Source: Pseudomonadales bacterium (GTDB lineage: Bacteria > Pseudomonadota > Gammaproteobacteria > Pseudomonadales > DC-out160). Taken from it: a stretch of 10,186 bases of DNA. The position numbers and the translations under genes were made by a program. The notes beneath the pieces are model-generated. The model was not told the origin of the DNA and searched no databases. It saw nothing but the letters and a program-made list of their open reading frames with translations. Below are positions 1-7,885 of this stretch, in pieces (position 1 is the first letter of the stretch; each line of letters starts with the position of its first letter). The stretch is from assembly GCA_016765265.1 (NCBI GenBank), contig JAESQG010000243.1, forward strand, positions 2,398 to 12,583. Reading direction: 5' to 3'.

Positions 1-384
1 GATGTCACTGGCTTCGGCCTATTAGGGCACCTACTCGAGATATGCGAAGGCAGTAACCTCCATGCACACCTTTTCGAGGACAAAATTCCCTTATTAGAAA
101 AAGTGGATCATTATTTAGAACTAGGCGCTATTCCCGGCGGAACCGAGAGAAATTTCGAAAGCTACGGCCATAAAGCGCAAACATTAACTCAACGACAGAA
201 AGCAATACTCTGTGATCCTCAAACCAGTGGTGGGTTACTTGTGGCGGTAGATCCCTCATCATGTCAGAAGTTTGAACGTCTTGCTTCGAGTCTAGGATTA
301 TCATTGCAAGCCATAGGCGAACTATCCGGTTCCAGTACACAAGCGGCTAATGATGACCAACACATTAGAATTCACATACAATAA
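1..384 (+). CDS. selD: Selenide, water dikinase (selenophosphate synthetase), C-terminal part
   Basis: This is the last 127 codons of SelD, read in frame from base 1; the 5' two thirds lie outside the window. SelD is a cytoplasmic enzyme that uses ATP, selenide and water to make selenophosphate, the selenium donor for selenocysteine and for selenouridine in tRNA. The fragment opens with the family signature DVTGFGLLGHL and contains a second conserved block, CDPQTSGGLLVAV (codons about 71-83), both typical of the C-terminal AIR-synthase-like domain. The catalytic Cys or Sec and its Lys are near the N-terminus and cannot be checked here. The gene ends at a TAA and is convergent with the kinase gene beginning (by coordinate) at 414, with 29 bases between. 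The selU/ybbB gene that often accompanies selD is not downstream. Family assignment is firm; completeness is unknown. Confidence 0.95.
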   Translation, partial: DVTGFGLLGHLLEICEGSNLHAHLFEDKIPLLEKVDHYLELGAIPGGTERNFESYGHKAQTLTQRQKAILCDPQTSGGLLVAVDPSSCQKFERLASSLGLSLQAIGELSGSSTQAANDDQHIRIHIQ

Positions 385-413
385 TAGGAGCATGGGGAAC
401 AGTTTATTTCAGC

Positions 414-3400
414 TCATTTGCGAACAGAATTTGGTGACATAGCAGAGGACTGGGGATTTAATTGCGATGTGGATAAACTCTCAGTTAGTGCTCGATAGGC
501 TTCATCCATCAATAACATATGCTGCTCGATATCTGATATTTCATTGGTTTTTGCGGCGGTCTCTAAATCTAGTGTAGCATGCTGCATTCGCACTCCTCCT
601 AGATTCGCCACGACCCCCTTAATAGCATGCGCAAGGTTTAAAACTTCTTCAATATTTTGCTCCTGCACAGCCTGCTGTAGGGCAATCATTCGATCAGGCA
701 TTGCCTTAAAAAAAAGTCCCACTAATTTTACCATTCGCTCTTCTTTACCTCCTAGCCGTTTTAGTAATGCTGGTTTGTCCCAGATGGGATGCTCCTCCTC
801 CGTGCGGGTGTTGTTCTCTTGGGGGAAACGCGGCGCGGCTGTCGGGTTTTCTTCTGCCAGTATCCATTTAAGCAACATGGCTTTAATCATATCAGGCTCC
901 ACTGGCTTAGTAAGATAATCACTCATCCCTGCACTTAAGCATCTTTCTTTATCACCTTTCATCGCATTGGCTGTCATGGCGATAATGGGAATTGTTTTAT
1001 AGCGTGCTCCAGCGGTGCCTTCTCGTATAAATTGAGTCGCTTGGTATCCATCCATCTCTGGCATCTGACAATCCATCAACACCACTGTATACGCATGTTC
1101 CTTCGGTGCTTCACTGAGTGCAGTAAGCGCCTCCCTTCCATCAGAAGCAATATCAGCACTTAGACCAAGGTCGCCCAAGATGCCCAATGCCACTTCTTGA
1201 TTAATTTGATTATCTTCAACTAACAGCAATCGACAGCTATCTGGCCATACAACTGAGGTTATTAAATCTATTTCATTTTGACTGGGGATGTGGTGGCGAG
1301 TGCTATTGCACTTACTCATATCTATGTGCGTCACTACCATTAAAGCATCATACAAATCAGAGGAGGTTGCCGGTTTGGGAAAGTAATCATTAAATCCATG
1401 CTCTGTGAAGAAGTCTGGCCCTCTACGATTATCCATAGAAGTCATAATAATAAGTTTCATCTGACTAAAACGATCGTCTGTTCTAATAGCCTTGCCCACG
1501 TCCAAGCCATCCATATGAGGCATCTGCATATCCACAAAGACCGCATCAAAAGGACAAACGCCCTCAGGAGTTGATAGATCATCTAAAAGGGATAACGCAC
1601 TGGTCCCGCTAATGGCCTCTTTTACCGCTACGCCCCAGTGCTCCATCTGTCTTCGAATTGCTTTTCGAGTAGTCTCGTTATCGTCGACAATTAATATTTT
1701 CAGGTCTTGTACTAATCCCCGCCAACCCGCAACTGGAGATTCATCGCTCTTAAGCAATACAACTGAAAATTCAAAGCTACTACCTTCTCCCGGTGCACTT
1801 AAAACCGATATACTCCCCCCCATCAACTCACACAACCTTTTCACTATAGATAATCCCAGGCCAGTACCACCAAATTGACGTGTAGTCGAGGTATCGACTT
1901 GGGTGAATTGATCAAATAGCTTGTCCTGTTTTTCCTCAGGAATGCCCATGCCAGTATCCCTCACCTGACAAGTAAAAATATACCCTAACTCACCCGCTTC
2001 TTCTAACCTGACGCGAATCAATATTTCTCCTGACTCTGTAAATTTAATAGAATTCCCGATTAAATTGGTGAGGATTTGCCGTATTCTTCCTGGATCGCCT
2101 TTCACCATGGGTTGGTCTATTCCGGTCACATCCAATATAATTTCTAGGCCCTTCTCCTGAGCCCGCAACGCCATTCCTTCAGAAAACTCACCCAAGAGTT
2201 TCAGCACATCAAAATTTAGTTCTTCTAGCTCCAGCTTGCCGGCATCCACTTTTGAAAAATCTAGAATGTCGTTGATCAATTGCAGTAAGGATTCTGCGCT
2301 CGATTTCGCTAAAAATGCTTTTCGATATTGCTCTTCTGTCAGATCACTATTAAGTAGTAACCTGAGCATACCGAGTACACCGTTCATCGGCGTTCGAATC
2401 TCGTGACTCATACTCGCTAGAAACTCACTCTTTGCTAAGGCCGCTGATTTAGATTCTGCCATAGCCTCTACCAACTCTCGCTCGATTCTTTTTAGCTCGG
2501 TAATATCATTTCGAATCGCCACATAACTTTTGGATTTACCTTCCCGCAAAAAGGGGACTATGGTCGTATCGACCCAATATATACGACCGTCTTTCGCCTT
2601 ATTACAGACTTCAGCGTGCCACACCTGCCCCTTACTGACAGTGAGATACATATCGCGCCAAAACTGAATCTCATGATGGCCTGAATTGAGAAGCCGATGG
2701 TTCTTGCCTAATAATTCTTGCTCTGTGTAACCACTTATTTCAGAGAATTTAGCATTAACAAAATTAATACTGCCTTTCACATCAGTAATGGCCACTATGG
2801 TATGTTGATCTAGAACGTATTTCTGCTCCTCTAAAGCCGATAGTGCATCCCTCGTTTCCAGAAAACTTTTTTCCAAGGCTTGTTCATGTATCTGTCGCAT
2901 CGTCAACATATGATTAAATGTCTTCGATAATCGTCCAATTTCATTATTAACTTCTATCTCTACCTGGTGGTCTAGCTCACCCGCTGCTGCCAACATCGCT
3001 GCATCGGATAACGTTTTAATCGGCAAAGTAATACGTCTACCTAGATAAACAGCAAGTATCAACACGATAAAACCCATAAAAACCACTGAAGCCAAAACAA
3101 TACGACCAAACCACCGCGCTTCGGTTAACGCAAAAGAGCGATCGACTTCACTAAATAGCGCCCACTTTACATTTGACAGCTGCACTGATTGGTAAAACCC
3201 TATTACTGGTGAGCCGTCGGGGCCTATATAATCAATTGCAGTCTTTGGCGTTTCATTAGGCCCCTCTCTTGCGTCCACAACCATTTCAGTAAGGCTGCTA
3301 CGCCAACGGAGAAATCCATCCGTGCTAATGGACTCATCCAATACTGCATTTCTATTTTCACTGCGACTCGTCCGCAGCAGTCCACCTTCACCCACAAGGT

Positions 3401-4139
3401 AATGAACCACACTTTCCAATCGTTGTGCCTGTAACATTTCTACAATTCGATCCAGTCGAATTTGTATGGCAATAACGCCTATTCCCTCTCCTACCTCATT
3501 TTGTAACATAGCAACTAAAAAACTGGCGGCAGGATCTGTGGACGTGGGGTAGCGCTCTAAATCTGAAAATTGCGATTCGCCCGTTTCCAAGGTATATTTA
3601 ACCGTATGAGCAAAACGAGAATTCGCATAGGGACCTTTAGCTAAGTTGCTACCTAAAGTTTCGGCTCCACTTGCAGAAAATAAAACACTACCTTCAAGAT
3701 CCACCAGTAGCACATCATCAATGTAATCATACCGGCGCCAAAAACTGACAAAACCCCCTTGCCATTCGTCAACGATAAGAGCCCAACCATAACTCCCCAC
3801 ATAGTCAGACGCACTTTCGCTACTTTTATCCACCCCATCCAACAACATCAGATAGAATGCCATCGTACTGTCTGCTTCCGCTTGACTCTCTAAATCCAGA
3901 AATCGATAATCAAACCAGTTTTGTACAAAACGGGCATTTAGTTTCGCTGATTGCTCTAGCTTATCCGACGCCACCTGAGTTAAAGTCGCATTTGCTTGCT
4001 GATAGCTAATCCAGGACATTAGGACTAGCGGCGCCATCGCCAAAAGTAGAAACCAAAAAGCGAGACTTTTCTCGAGAGAAGAGAATTTCTTATCGCCTAT
4101 AACGGCAACGCCTTCCTCAAATATATTAGAATCAACCAT
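414..4139 (-). CDS. Hybrid sensor histidine kinase: Cache-like sensor, HAMP, PAS, HisKA, HATPase, two receivers, HPt
   Basis: A 1241-residue inner-membrane tripartite hybrid kinase. Membrane segments at about 25-46 and 345-366 flank a roughly 300-residue periplasmic sensor that looks like a double Cache domain (ligand unknown). HAMP follows at about 367-420, a PAS domain at about 440-550, and HisKA with phospho-accepting His579 in SMSHEIRTPMNG. The ATPase has an N box (Asn692/Asn696), DTGMGIP at 728-734 and GGTGLGL at 757-763. Receiver 1 has Asp819/Asp820, Asp870, Thr900 and Lys922. Receiver 2 has Glu975/Asp976, Asp1023, Thr1056 and Lys1078. The C-terminal HPt has His1171 in AHAIKG. All phosphotransfer residues are present, so a full His-Asp-His relay can run within this protein; the second acceptor Asp and the final output regulator are not identified here. 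The ATG is the first start after an in-frame TAA about 21 bases upstream; no good Shine-Dalgarno is visible. The gene probably has its own promoter in the 309-base gap upstream. BarA/ArcB-like in layout, but not assignable to a named system. Confidence 0.95.
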   Translation of the reverse strand: MVDSNIFEEGVAVIGDKKFSSLEKSLAFWFLLLAMAPLVLMSWISYQQANATLTQVASDKLEQSAKLNARFVQNWFDYRFLDLESQAEADSTMAFYLMLLDGVDKSSESASDYVGSYGWALIVDEWQGGFVSFWRRYDYIDDVLLVDLEGSVLFSASGAETLGSNLAKGPYANSRFAHTVKYTLETGESQFSDLERYPTSTDPAASFLVAMLQNEVGEGIGVIAIQIRLDRIVEMLQAQRLESVVHYLVGEGGLLRTSRSENRNAVLDESISTDGFLRWRSSLTEMVVDAREGPNETPKTAIDYIGPDGSPVIGFYQSVQLSNVKWALFSEVDRSFALTEARWFGRIVLASVVFMGFIVLILAVYLGRRITLPIKTLSDAAMLAAAGELDHQVEIEVNNEIGRLSKTFNHMLTMRQIHEQALEKSFLETRDALSALEEQKYVLDQHTIVAITDVKGSINFVNAKFSEISGYTEQELLGKNHRLLNSGHHEIQFWRDMYLTVSKGQVWHAEVCNKAKDGRIYWVDTTIVPFLREGKSKSYVAIRNDITELKRIERELVEAMAESKSAALAKSEFLASMSHEIRTPMNGVLGMLRLLLNSDLTEEQYRKAFLAKSSAESLLQLINDILDFSKVDAGKLELEELNFDVLKLLGEFSEGMALRAQEKGLEIILDVTGIDQPMVKGDPGRIRQILTNLIGNSIKFTESGEILIRVRLEEAGELGYIFTCQVRDTGMGIPEEKQDKLFDQFTQVDTSTTRQFGGTGLGLSIVKRLCELMGGSISVLSAPGEGSSFEFSVVLLKSDESPVAGWRGLVQDLKILIVDDNETTRKAIRRQMEHWGVAVKEAISGTSALSLLDDLSTPEGVCPFDAVFVDMQMPHMDGLDVGKAIRTDDRFSQMKLIIMTSMDNRRGPDFFTEHGFNDYFPKPATSSDLYDALMVVTHIDMSKCNSTRHHIPSQNEIDLITSVVWPDSCRLLLVEDNQINQEVALGILGDLGLSADIASDGREALTALSEAPKEHAYTVVLMDCQMPEMDGYQATQFIREGTAGARYKTIPIIAMTANAMKGDKERCLSAGMSDYLTKPVEPDMIKAMLLKWILAEENPTAAPRFPQENNTRTEEEHPIWDKPALLKRLGGKEERMVKLVGLFFKAMPDRMIALQQAVQEQNIEEVLNLAHAIKGVVANLGGVRMQHATLDLETAAKTNEISDIEQHMLLMDEAYRALTESLSTSQLNPQSSAMSPNSVRK

Positions 4140-4201
4140 AATGTAATAGCCGATCGAGAATTAATGACACCAGTTAGTCATCCTTCAACGCTAACAAATA
4201 A

Positions 4202-4237
4202 AATGCTTAGATATTACCTTTAATTAAGTAAAGCATT
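4202..4237. repeat. Bulged inverted repeat upstream of the large kinase
   Basis: AATGCTT (4202-4208) and AAGCATT (4231-4237) are perfect inverted arms. The pairing extends three further bases inward (TAC 4215-4217 with GTA 4228-4230) if six bases, 4209-4214, are bulged out. The loop contains TTAATTAA. It lies about 63-98 bases upstream of the kinase start codon, a position suited to an operator or a 5' leader hairpin. In AT-rich DNA such a repeat can arise by chance, and the function is inferred only from position. Confidence 0.4.
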
Positions 4238-4382
4238 AGAGAAACGATGTGGACATAATCTAATCCATTTTTTTAGGAATACAGGTATGTTTTTAGCGCT
4301 CACACCGTAGGAATAGATAAAATGGTCGCGGAAGATAAAATCAAAATACGATGGGTCATTGATAGCTGAAGTAGCTAAAACC

Positions 4383-4401
4383 GCCAAAGACAATCATTAT
4401 C
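4383..4401. promoter_or_regulatory. Fur-box-like sequence
   Basis: The 19 bases here match 15 of 19 positions of the classical Fur consensus GATAATGATAATCATTATC, with the right-hand ten bases (AATCATTATC) identical. The site is 47 bases past the DUF1285 stop and about 245 bases upstream of the large kinase start, which is far from where a repressor of that gene would normally bind. The match is by eye; AT-rich DNA gives false Fur boxes. Confidence 0.2.
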
Positions 4402-4448
4402 AAAATCAGAATTAATCTCAATATCGATAACAATAACAATGCTACTGA

Positions 4449-5105
4449 TCATTCTTCAAATTTGCCAAAAGAATAAAACTCCCCGCCGCTAAAAACCCCC
4501 ATAACGGATTGCCCGTCAACTTCCATCTCCTCAGATAAGCCCACTAACTCGTAAAATACAGACCGACCAATCAACGCTTCTAAGTTCGCTCGGATATGAA
4601 CATAGGGTCTAGGCTCTTGGGTTGATGGATCTAACTCAACTCTAATGGGATGCTCGGGCCCTGCAATGGCTACATCCCCAACATTGGTCCTAAAGCTAAG
4701 CACCTGATCCAACCCCTGCCCTTGCACTTCCAATTCAACGGCAACAAAAGGTGCATCTTCCACTTGAATCCGCATTTTCTCAACAGGCGTCACTAGATAA
4801 TAAAAATTATCCTCATCATGGCGAAGGATCCTCGAAAACATCTTTACCATTGCGGGTCGACCTATGAGCGAACCTTCATGGAACCATCGCCCATCTTGAG
4901 TGATTTTCATATCGATTTCACCACACACTTTTGGTTCCCACAGATGAACGGGGGGAAGTTTATCTTTCGCGTTCTTTGATAAATTTTCTTTGTCCAATTG
5001 GCGAATTAGCCGAGCCGTTTTATCTACACTCTCCAACGAATTAAGTGAGGAGAGACTCCCAGCTTGGTTTTCTTTACTATCCCCGTTTTTCAAATTAGCA
5101 CCCAC
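4449..5105 (-). CDS. DUF1285 family protein
   Basis: A 218-residue cytoplasmic protein of the DUF1285 family, whose biochemical role is not known to me. The family core starts at residue 51 (PPVHLW, then CGEIDMKI at 61-68) and continues through DGRWFHEGSLIGRP (71-84), the LVTPVEKMRIQVEDAPF block (104-120) and RPYVHIRANLEALIGR (166-181). There is no signal peptide or membrane segment. Residues 1-50 are a polar, Ser/Asn/Lys-rich extension. The start is weak: the first possible codon is a GTG directly after an in-frame TAG and an ATT, with no clear Shine-Dalgarno. A TTG at residue 5, preceded by a loose GGGTG, is an alternative. The first ATG is Met66, inside the conserved core, so it is unlikely to be the start. 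The gene follows the 822-residue kinase by 49 bases on the same strand, so co-transcription is likely. Confidence 0.85.
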   Translation of the reverse strand: MGANLKNGDSKENQAGSLSSLNSLESVDKTARLIRQLDKENLSKNAKDKLPPVHLWEPKVCGEIDMKITQDGRWFHEGSLIGRPAMVKMFSRILRHDEDNFYYLVTPVEKMRIQVEDAPFVAVELEVQGQGLDQVLSFRTNVGDVAIAGPEHPIRVELDPSTQEPRPYVHIRANLEALIGRSVFYELVGLSEEMEVDGQSVMGVFSGGEFYSFGKFEE

Positions 5106-5154
5106 AATCTATTGGTAAGAATAAAACATCATAGTATATTTTATTTTTTGCAAA

Positions 5155-7623
5155 TCAAACATTTTTCTTCAACCACACACTTAAAATGCTTTTTAAACTT
5201 TCATTAGTCACTGGCTTCGCCAAATAATCATCCATGCCAGCTTCTAAGCATAATTGCCGATCTCCTGGCATAGCGTTGGCAGTCATCGCCACTATGGGAA
5301 TATGATTCTCTGTATCCGACTCTAACTCTCGTATTTTACGTGTAGCACTATAACCGTCCAATACCGGCATCTGGACATCCATAAACACTAAATCATAGTG
5401 TTTCGTTCCTAACATTTCTAATGCGATAGCACCATTGTCAGCGATATCTGTAGCATAACCGAGCCTCTTTAGTCGTCCCACCACCACTAGTTGATTTACT
5501 TTATTGTCTTCAACCAATAAGACGTGGGCTACTGAATCGCCTTCAATTACGTTGTGAACAAGTGGGCTAAGCTGAGTTATCATCTGCTTCTCTTTAGAAA
5601 CTTCTAAACCCGAAAGTTGAGTTAGGATATTAATTAGCAGTTCACGCTTGAAGGGCTTTACTAAAAACTGGCCTGATTTACTTTCGTTTCTAAAAGCCAG
5701 TTCATTTCGTCTCTTCAGGGATCCCATCAAAATCACCGGAATCTTTTTCAGCTGAGTATCCTTCTCCAAGGTATCCAAAATATCGACAAAGTCCACTTTC
5801 GCTAAATCCACACTCAATGCAATCACATCAAATTCTTGACTTCCCTCTTGGGCCATTTTGAGCTCGCGCCAAAATGCATCACCATCCACTACCGGTACAG
5901 CGAACACCTCGAGATTGCGAAGTTCTAGCTTTAAAGACGCGCCACTTATTGCTTTGTCATCATAAACTAACACCCTAGATACCGTTAAAGCGGGCAGAGA
6001 TTCCTCAACGAAGTTTGCACGGTTAAAAACAATATCAAACCAAAAAGTACTACCCACCCCAAATTCACTTTCGACACCTATATCGCCCTCCATGATATTG
6101 ACCAGCCGTTTGCAGATAGCTAATCCTAGCCCTGTACCACCGTATTGGCGCGTAGTGGATGAATCTGCTTGAGAGAAATTCTCGAAAATCATCACCAGCG
6201 CCTCTTGTTTAATGCCTATGCCAGTGTCTAGCACCTCAAAGTGAATTTTCGATTGCCTGTCACTCGACTCGATAATATTAGCCCTCATCTGGACGTAACC
6301 GGATGAGGTGAACTTAATAGCATTCCCAATCACATTATAAACAATTTGTTTAAATCGAATGGGGTCGCCAATCACTAATAAAGGTAATGACGTTGTAGGA
6401 CAAAAGACGAGTTCTACTCCCTTTTGATAACATACCTCCCCCAGTACACTAAATACTTCATCAATGGTAGATCGTATGTCAAACTCGACAAACTCTACAT
6501 CCAGCTTGCCTTCCTCTATTTTCGATAAGTCCAATACATCATTAAGCAATGCTAGTAAGTTATGACCCGAGTCCGTTGCAACTTTAATAAAATACGCCTG
6601 TTCGGTATTTAACTCAGTTTCTTGCACCAGCTCCAACATGCCCAGCACACCATTCATCGGTGTCCGTAGTTCGTGACTCATATTTGCAAGAAACTGGGAC
6701 TTCGCCTTTGCGCTCCCCTCTGCAATACGCTTATTTTCTTCTGAAATACGGATCGCCCTATTAGCTTGCTTTAGTGCGATCACTGTGGACTCCAGTTCAA
6801 TATTAGAAATCCTTAAATCCGTCGTTCGTTTTTCCACTTCATGTTCTAATTTATCTTTATGTCGGCTTAACTCCTCATCCCTACGCTCAATCTGCGACAA
6901 CATACCATTAAAACCATCGGTTAGTACGCCCAGTTCGTCATCTGCTAGTTTCGATGCACGAACAGAGTAGTTACTTTTATGTGTTACTTGTTTTATGGCT
7001 TTTGACAAATGAAGAATAGGATCTGATATCAACTTCTGCGCTCGCAACATAATCAAAACCGAAACAGATAACGACGCCAATAAAACGGTCAATACTGTCG
7101 ATATGAGACGGGATCGATAAGCGTTAAATTCATTGAGATTCGCTTGAAAATAAATCGTCCCTCTAGTATGACCCAATAGCTTCACGGACCTCACTAAATA
7201 TATTCCGGTATCTGAAAAAATGACGTTCTGTGACTGATTGGAAGGCCAGATCAGTTTCTTATTAAAAATATAAGGGGACCCTCGCTCCATACCTCCTGCC
7301 GAAAGGCGTACTTCACTCACGTATTCCGCAAACATTATCCCCTCTCCATCAAACACAATGGCCCTATCAACCTCGGGTATAAATTTGAGAGAAGATAATA
7401 TCTCAGTAGCTAAGGTAGAGTCATCAAATGTTAGAGACGCAGCAGAATTGTGAGCTAATATCTCCGCTTGTCCGGCTAGTTTCTGTAGAATGCGCTCTCG
7501 GCCCAAATACGTTTCAGAAACCACATAGGTGACCGCAGCAATGGTAAGTGCCGCCGACACTACCATAACATTGATAAAAATAAGTTTTTGAGATATGGGA
7601 AGACGGTTAAACAGATCCCACAT
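5155..7623 (-). CDS. Hybrid sensor histidine kinase: CHASE8 sensor, HAMP, HisKA, HATPase, degenerate receiver, receiver
   Basis: An 822-residue inner-membrane kinase. Membrane segments at about 12-34 and 172-193 enclose a small periplasmic domain whose AEILAHNSAASLTFDD motif (53-68) and following GEGIMFAEY (93-101) fit the CHASE8 family, also found in YfiN/TpbB-type diguanylate cyclases. HAMP covers about 194-246, a coiled coil about 247-305, and HisKA carries His317 in NMSHELRTPMNG. The ATPase has Asn430/Asn434, DTGIGI at 466-471 and GGTGLGL at 495-501. The first receiver (about 549-670) keeps Asp555/Asp556 and Lys656 but has Ser604 where the phospho-Asp should be and Gly634 at the usual Thr/Ser position, so it should not accept phosphate. 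The second receiver (about 699-818) is intact: Glu705/Asp706, Asp749, Thr781, Lys803. There is no HPt, so onward transfer needs a separate HPt protein. Start: ATG with GGGGA seven bases upstream. The DUF1285 gene follows by 49 bases. Confidence 0.95.
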   Translation of the reverse strand: MWDLFNRLPISQKLIFINVMVVSAALTIAAVTYVVSETYLGRERILQKLAGQAEILAHNSAASLTFDDSTLATEILSSLKFIPEVDRAIVFDGEGIMFAEYVSEVRLSAGGMERGSPYIFNKKLIWPSNQSQNVIFSDTGIYLVRSVKLLGHTRGTIYFQANLNEFNAYRSRLISTVLTVLLASLSVSVLIMLRAQKLISDPILHLSKAIKQVTHKSNYSVRASKLADDELGVLTDGFNGMLSQIERRDEELSRHKDKLEHEVEKRTTDLRISNIELESTVIALKQANRAIRISEENKRIAEGSAKAKSQFLANMSHELRTPMNGVLGMLELVQETELNTEQAYFIKVATDSGHNLLALLNDVLDLSKIEEGKLDVEFVEFDIRSTIDEVFSVLGEVCYQKGVELVFCPTTSLPLLVIGDPIRFKQIVYNVIGNAIKFTSSGYVQMRANIIESSDRQSKIHFEVLDTGIGIKQEALVMIFENFSQADSSTTRQYGGTGLGLAICKRLVNIMEGDIGVESEFGVGSTFWFDIVFNRANFVEESLPALTVSRVLVYDDKAISGASLKLELRNLEVFAVPVVDGDAFWRELKMAQEGSQEFDVIALSVDLAKVDFVDILDTLEKDTQLKKIPVILMGSLKRRNELAFRNESKSGQFLVKPFKRELLINILTQLSGLEVSKEKQMITQLSPLVHNVIEGDSVAHVLLVEDNKVNQLVVVGRLKRLGYATDIADNGAIALEMLGTKHYDLVFMDVQMPVLDGYSATRKIRELESDTENHIPIVAMTANAMPGDRQLCLEAGMDDYLAKPVTNESLKSILSVWLKKNV
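5614..5979 (-). other. Degenerate receiver domain within the 822-residue kinase
   Basis: This stretch encodes residues 549-670. Aligned by eye with the usual FDLVLLD pattern, the protein reads FDVIALS, which places Ser604 at the phosphorylation site. The acidic pair (555/556) and the Lys in VKPF (656) remain, so the fold is probably kept while phosphorylation is lost. In hybrid kinases such domains are generally taken to serve protein contact or conformational control. Confidence 0.75.
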
Positions 7624-7749
7624 AAATCAATCCCCGGCCTCTGGTGTCCATGGCCGTAATACTGGTGTCACTTGTTCTCGAGTAAAAAACGTGGCTGTTT
7701 TGGACAAAATCAAATTTACGAAAACGAAGATAGGTGTACATAATTATCA

Positions 7750-7802
7750 ATTATACCGCGACAGGACAAACTTATATTCTCATACGCTTTATAGATATTA
7801 TA
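7750..7802 (-). promoter_or_regulatory. Candidate promoter region for the 822-residue kinase
   Basis: On the minus strand two perfect TATAAT hexamers occur, at 7797-7802 and 7750-7755, about 130-175 bases upstream of the kinase start. Neither has a good TTGACA-like element 16-18 bases upstream. The nearer one overlaps an inverted repeat, ATAATT-ATC-AATTAT (7740-7754), which could be an operator. The gap upstream of the kinase must contain a promoter if the lipoprotein gene is transcribed separately, which the 262-base spacing suggests. Confidence 0.25.
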
Positions 7803-7866
7803 AACTAACCCTCCCGATAAATGAGTATTGCACTCTAATTACTACTATCTACTATCCACCGGCCAC

Positions 7867-7881
7867 TAGCCACAATGGCTA
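7867..7881. repeat. Short perfect hairpin just past the lipoprotein stop
   Basis: TAGCCA-CAA-TGGCTA forms a 6-base stem with a 3-base loop, starting four bases beyond the lipoprotein stop codon. It is placed where a 3' end hairpin would be, but on the minus strand no T-run follows, so it is not a standard intrinsic terminator. It may protect the 3' end or be chance. Confidence 0.3.
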
Positions 7882-7885
7882 ATTC

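Larger units (their letters stand above)
4140..4448. other. 309-base intergenic region between the DUF1285 gene and the large hybrid kinase
   Basis: No convincing gene is present on either strand. Because both flanking genes lie on the minus strand, this should hold the 3' end of the DUF1285 transcript and the promoter of the 1241-residue kinase. I see an AT-rich stretch, a bulged inverted repeat at 4202-4237 and a Fur-box-like sequence at 4383-4401, listed separately. I could not find a -35/-10 pair good enough to call, nor a T-tailed hairpin terminator on the minus strand. Confidence 0.6.

Noticed and set aside
385..413. Possible bidirectional terminator between selD and the large kinase
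   Set aside because: Only GAGC/GCTC could pair over a 20-base loop and there is no T-run; no support for a terminator.
544..918. Plus-strand 124-codon open frame
   Set aside because: It is antisense to the HPt and second-receiver coding of the large kinase, which has clear family motifs; the frame's own product shows no recognisable domain.
4251..4274. TGGA/TCCA stem followed by seven T on the plus strand, resembling a terminator
   Set aside because: The stem has only four bases and no plus-strand gene precedes it.
4322..4369. 15-codon plus-strand frame (ATG to TGA) preceded by AGGA
   Set aside because: Too short to support, no similarity recognised, and the surrounding DNA better fits a promoter region for the minus-strand kinase.
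7595..7882. Plus-strand 95-codon open frame covering most of the gap upstream of the 822-residue kinase
   Set aside because: It starts inside the kinase gene on the opposite strand, has no ribosome binding site I can see, and its product looks like translated AT-rich noncoding DNA.
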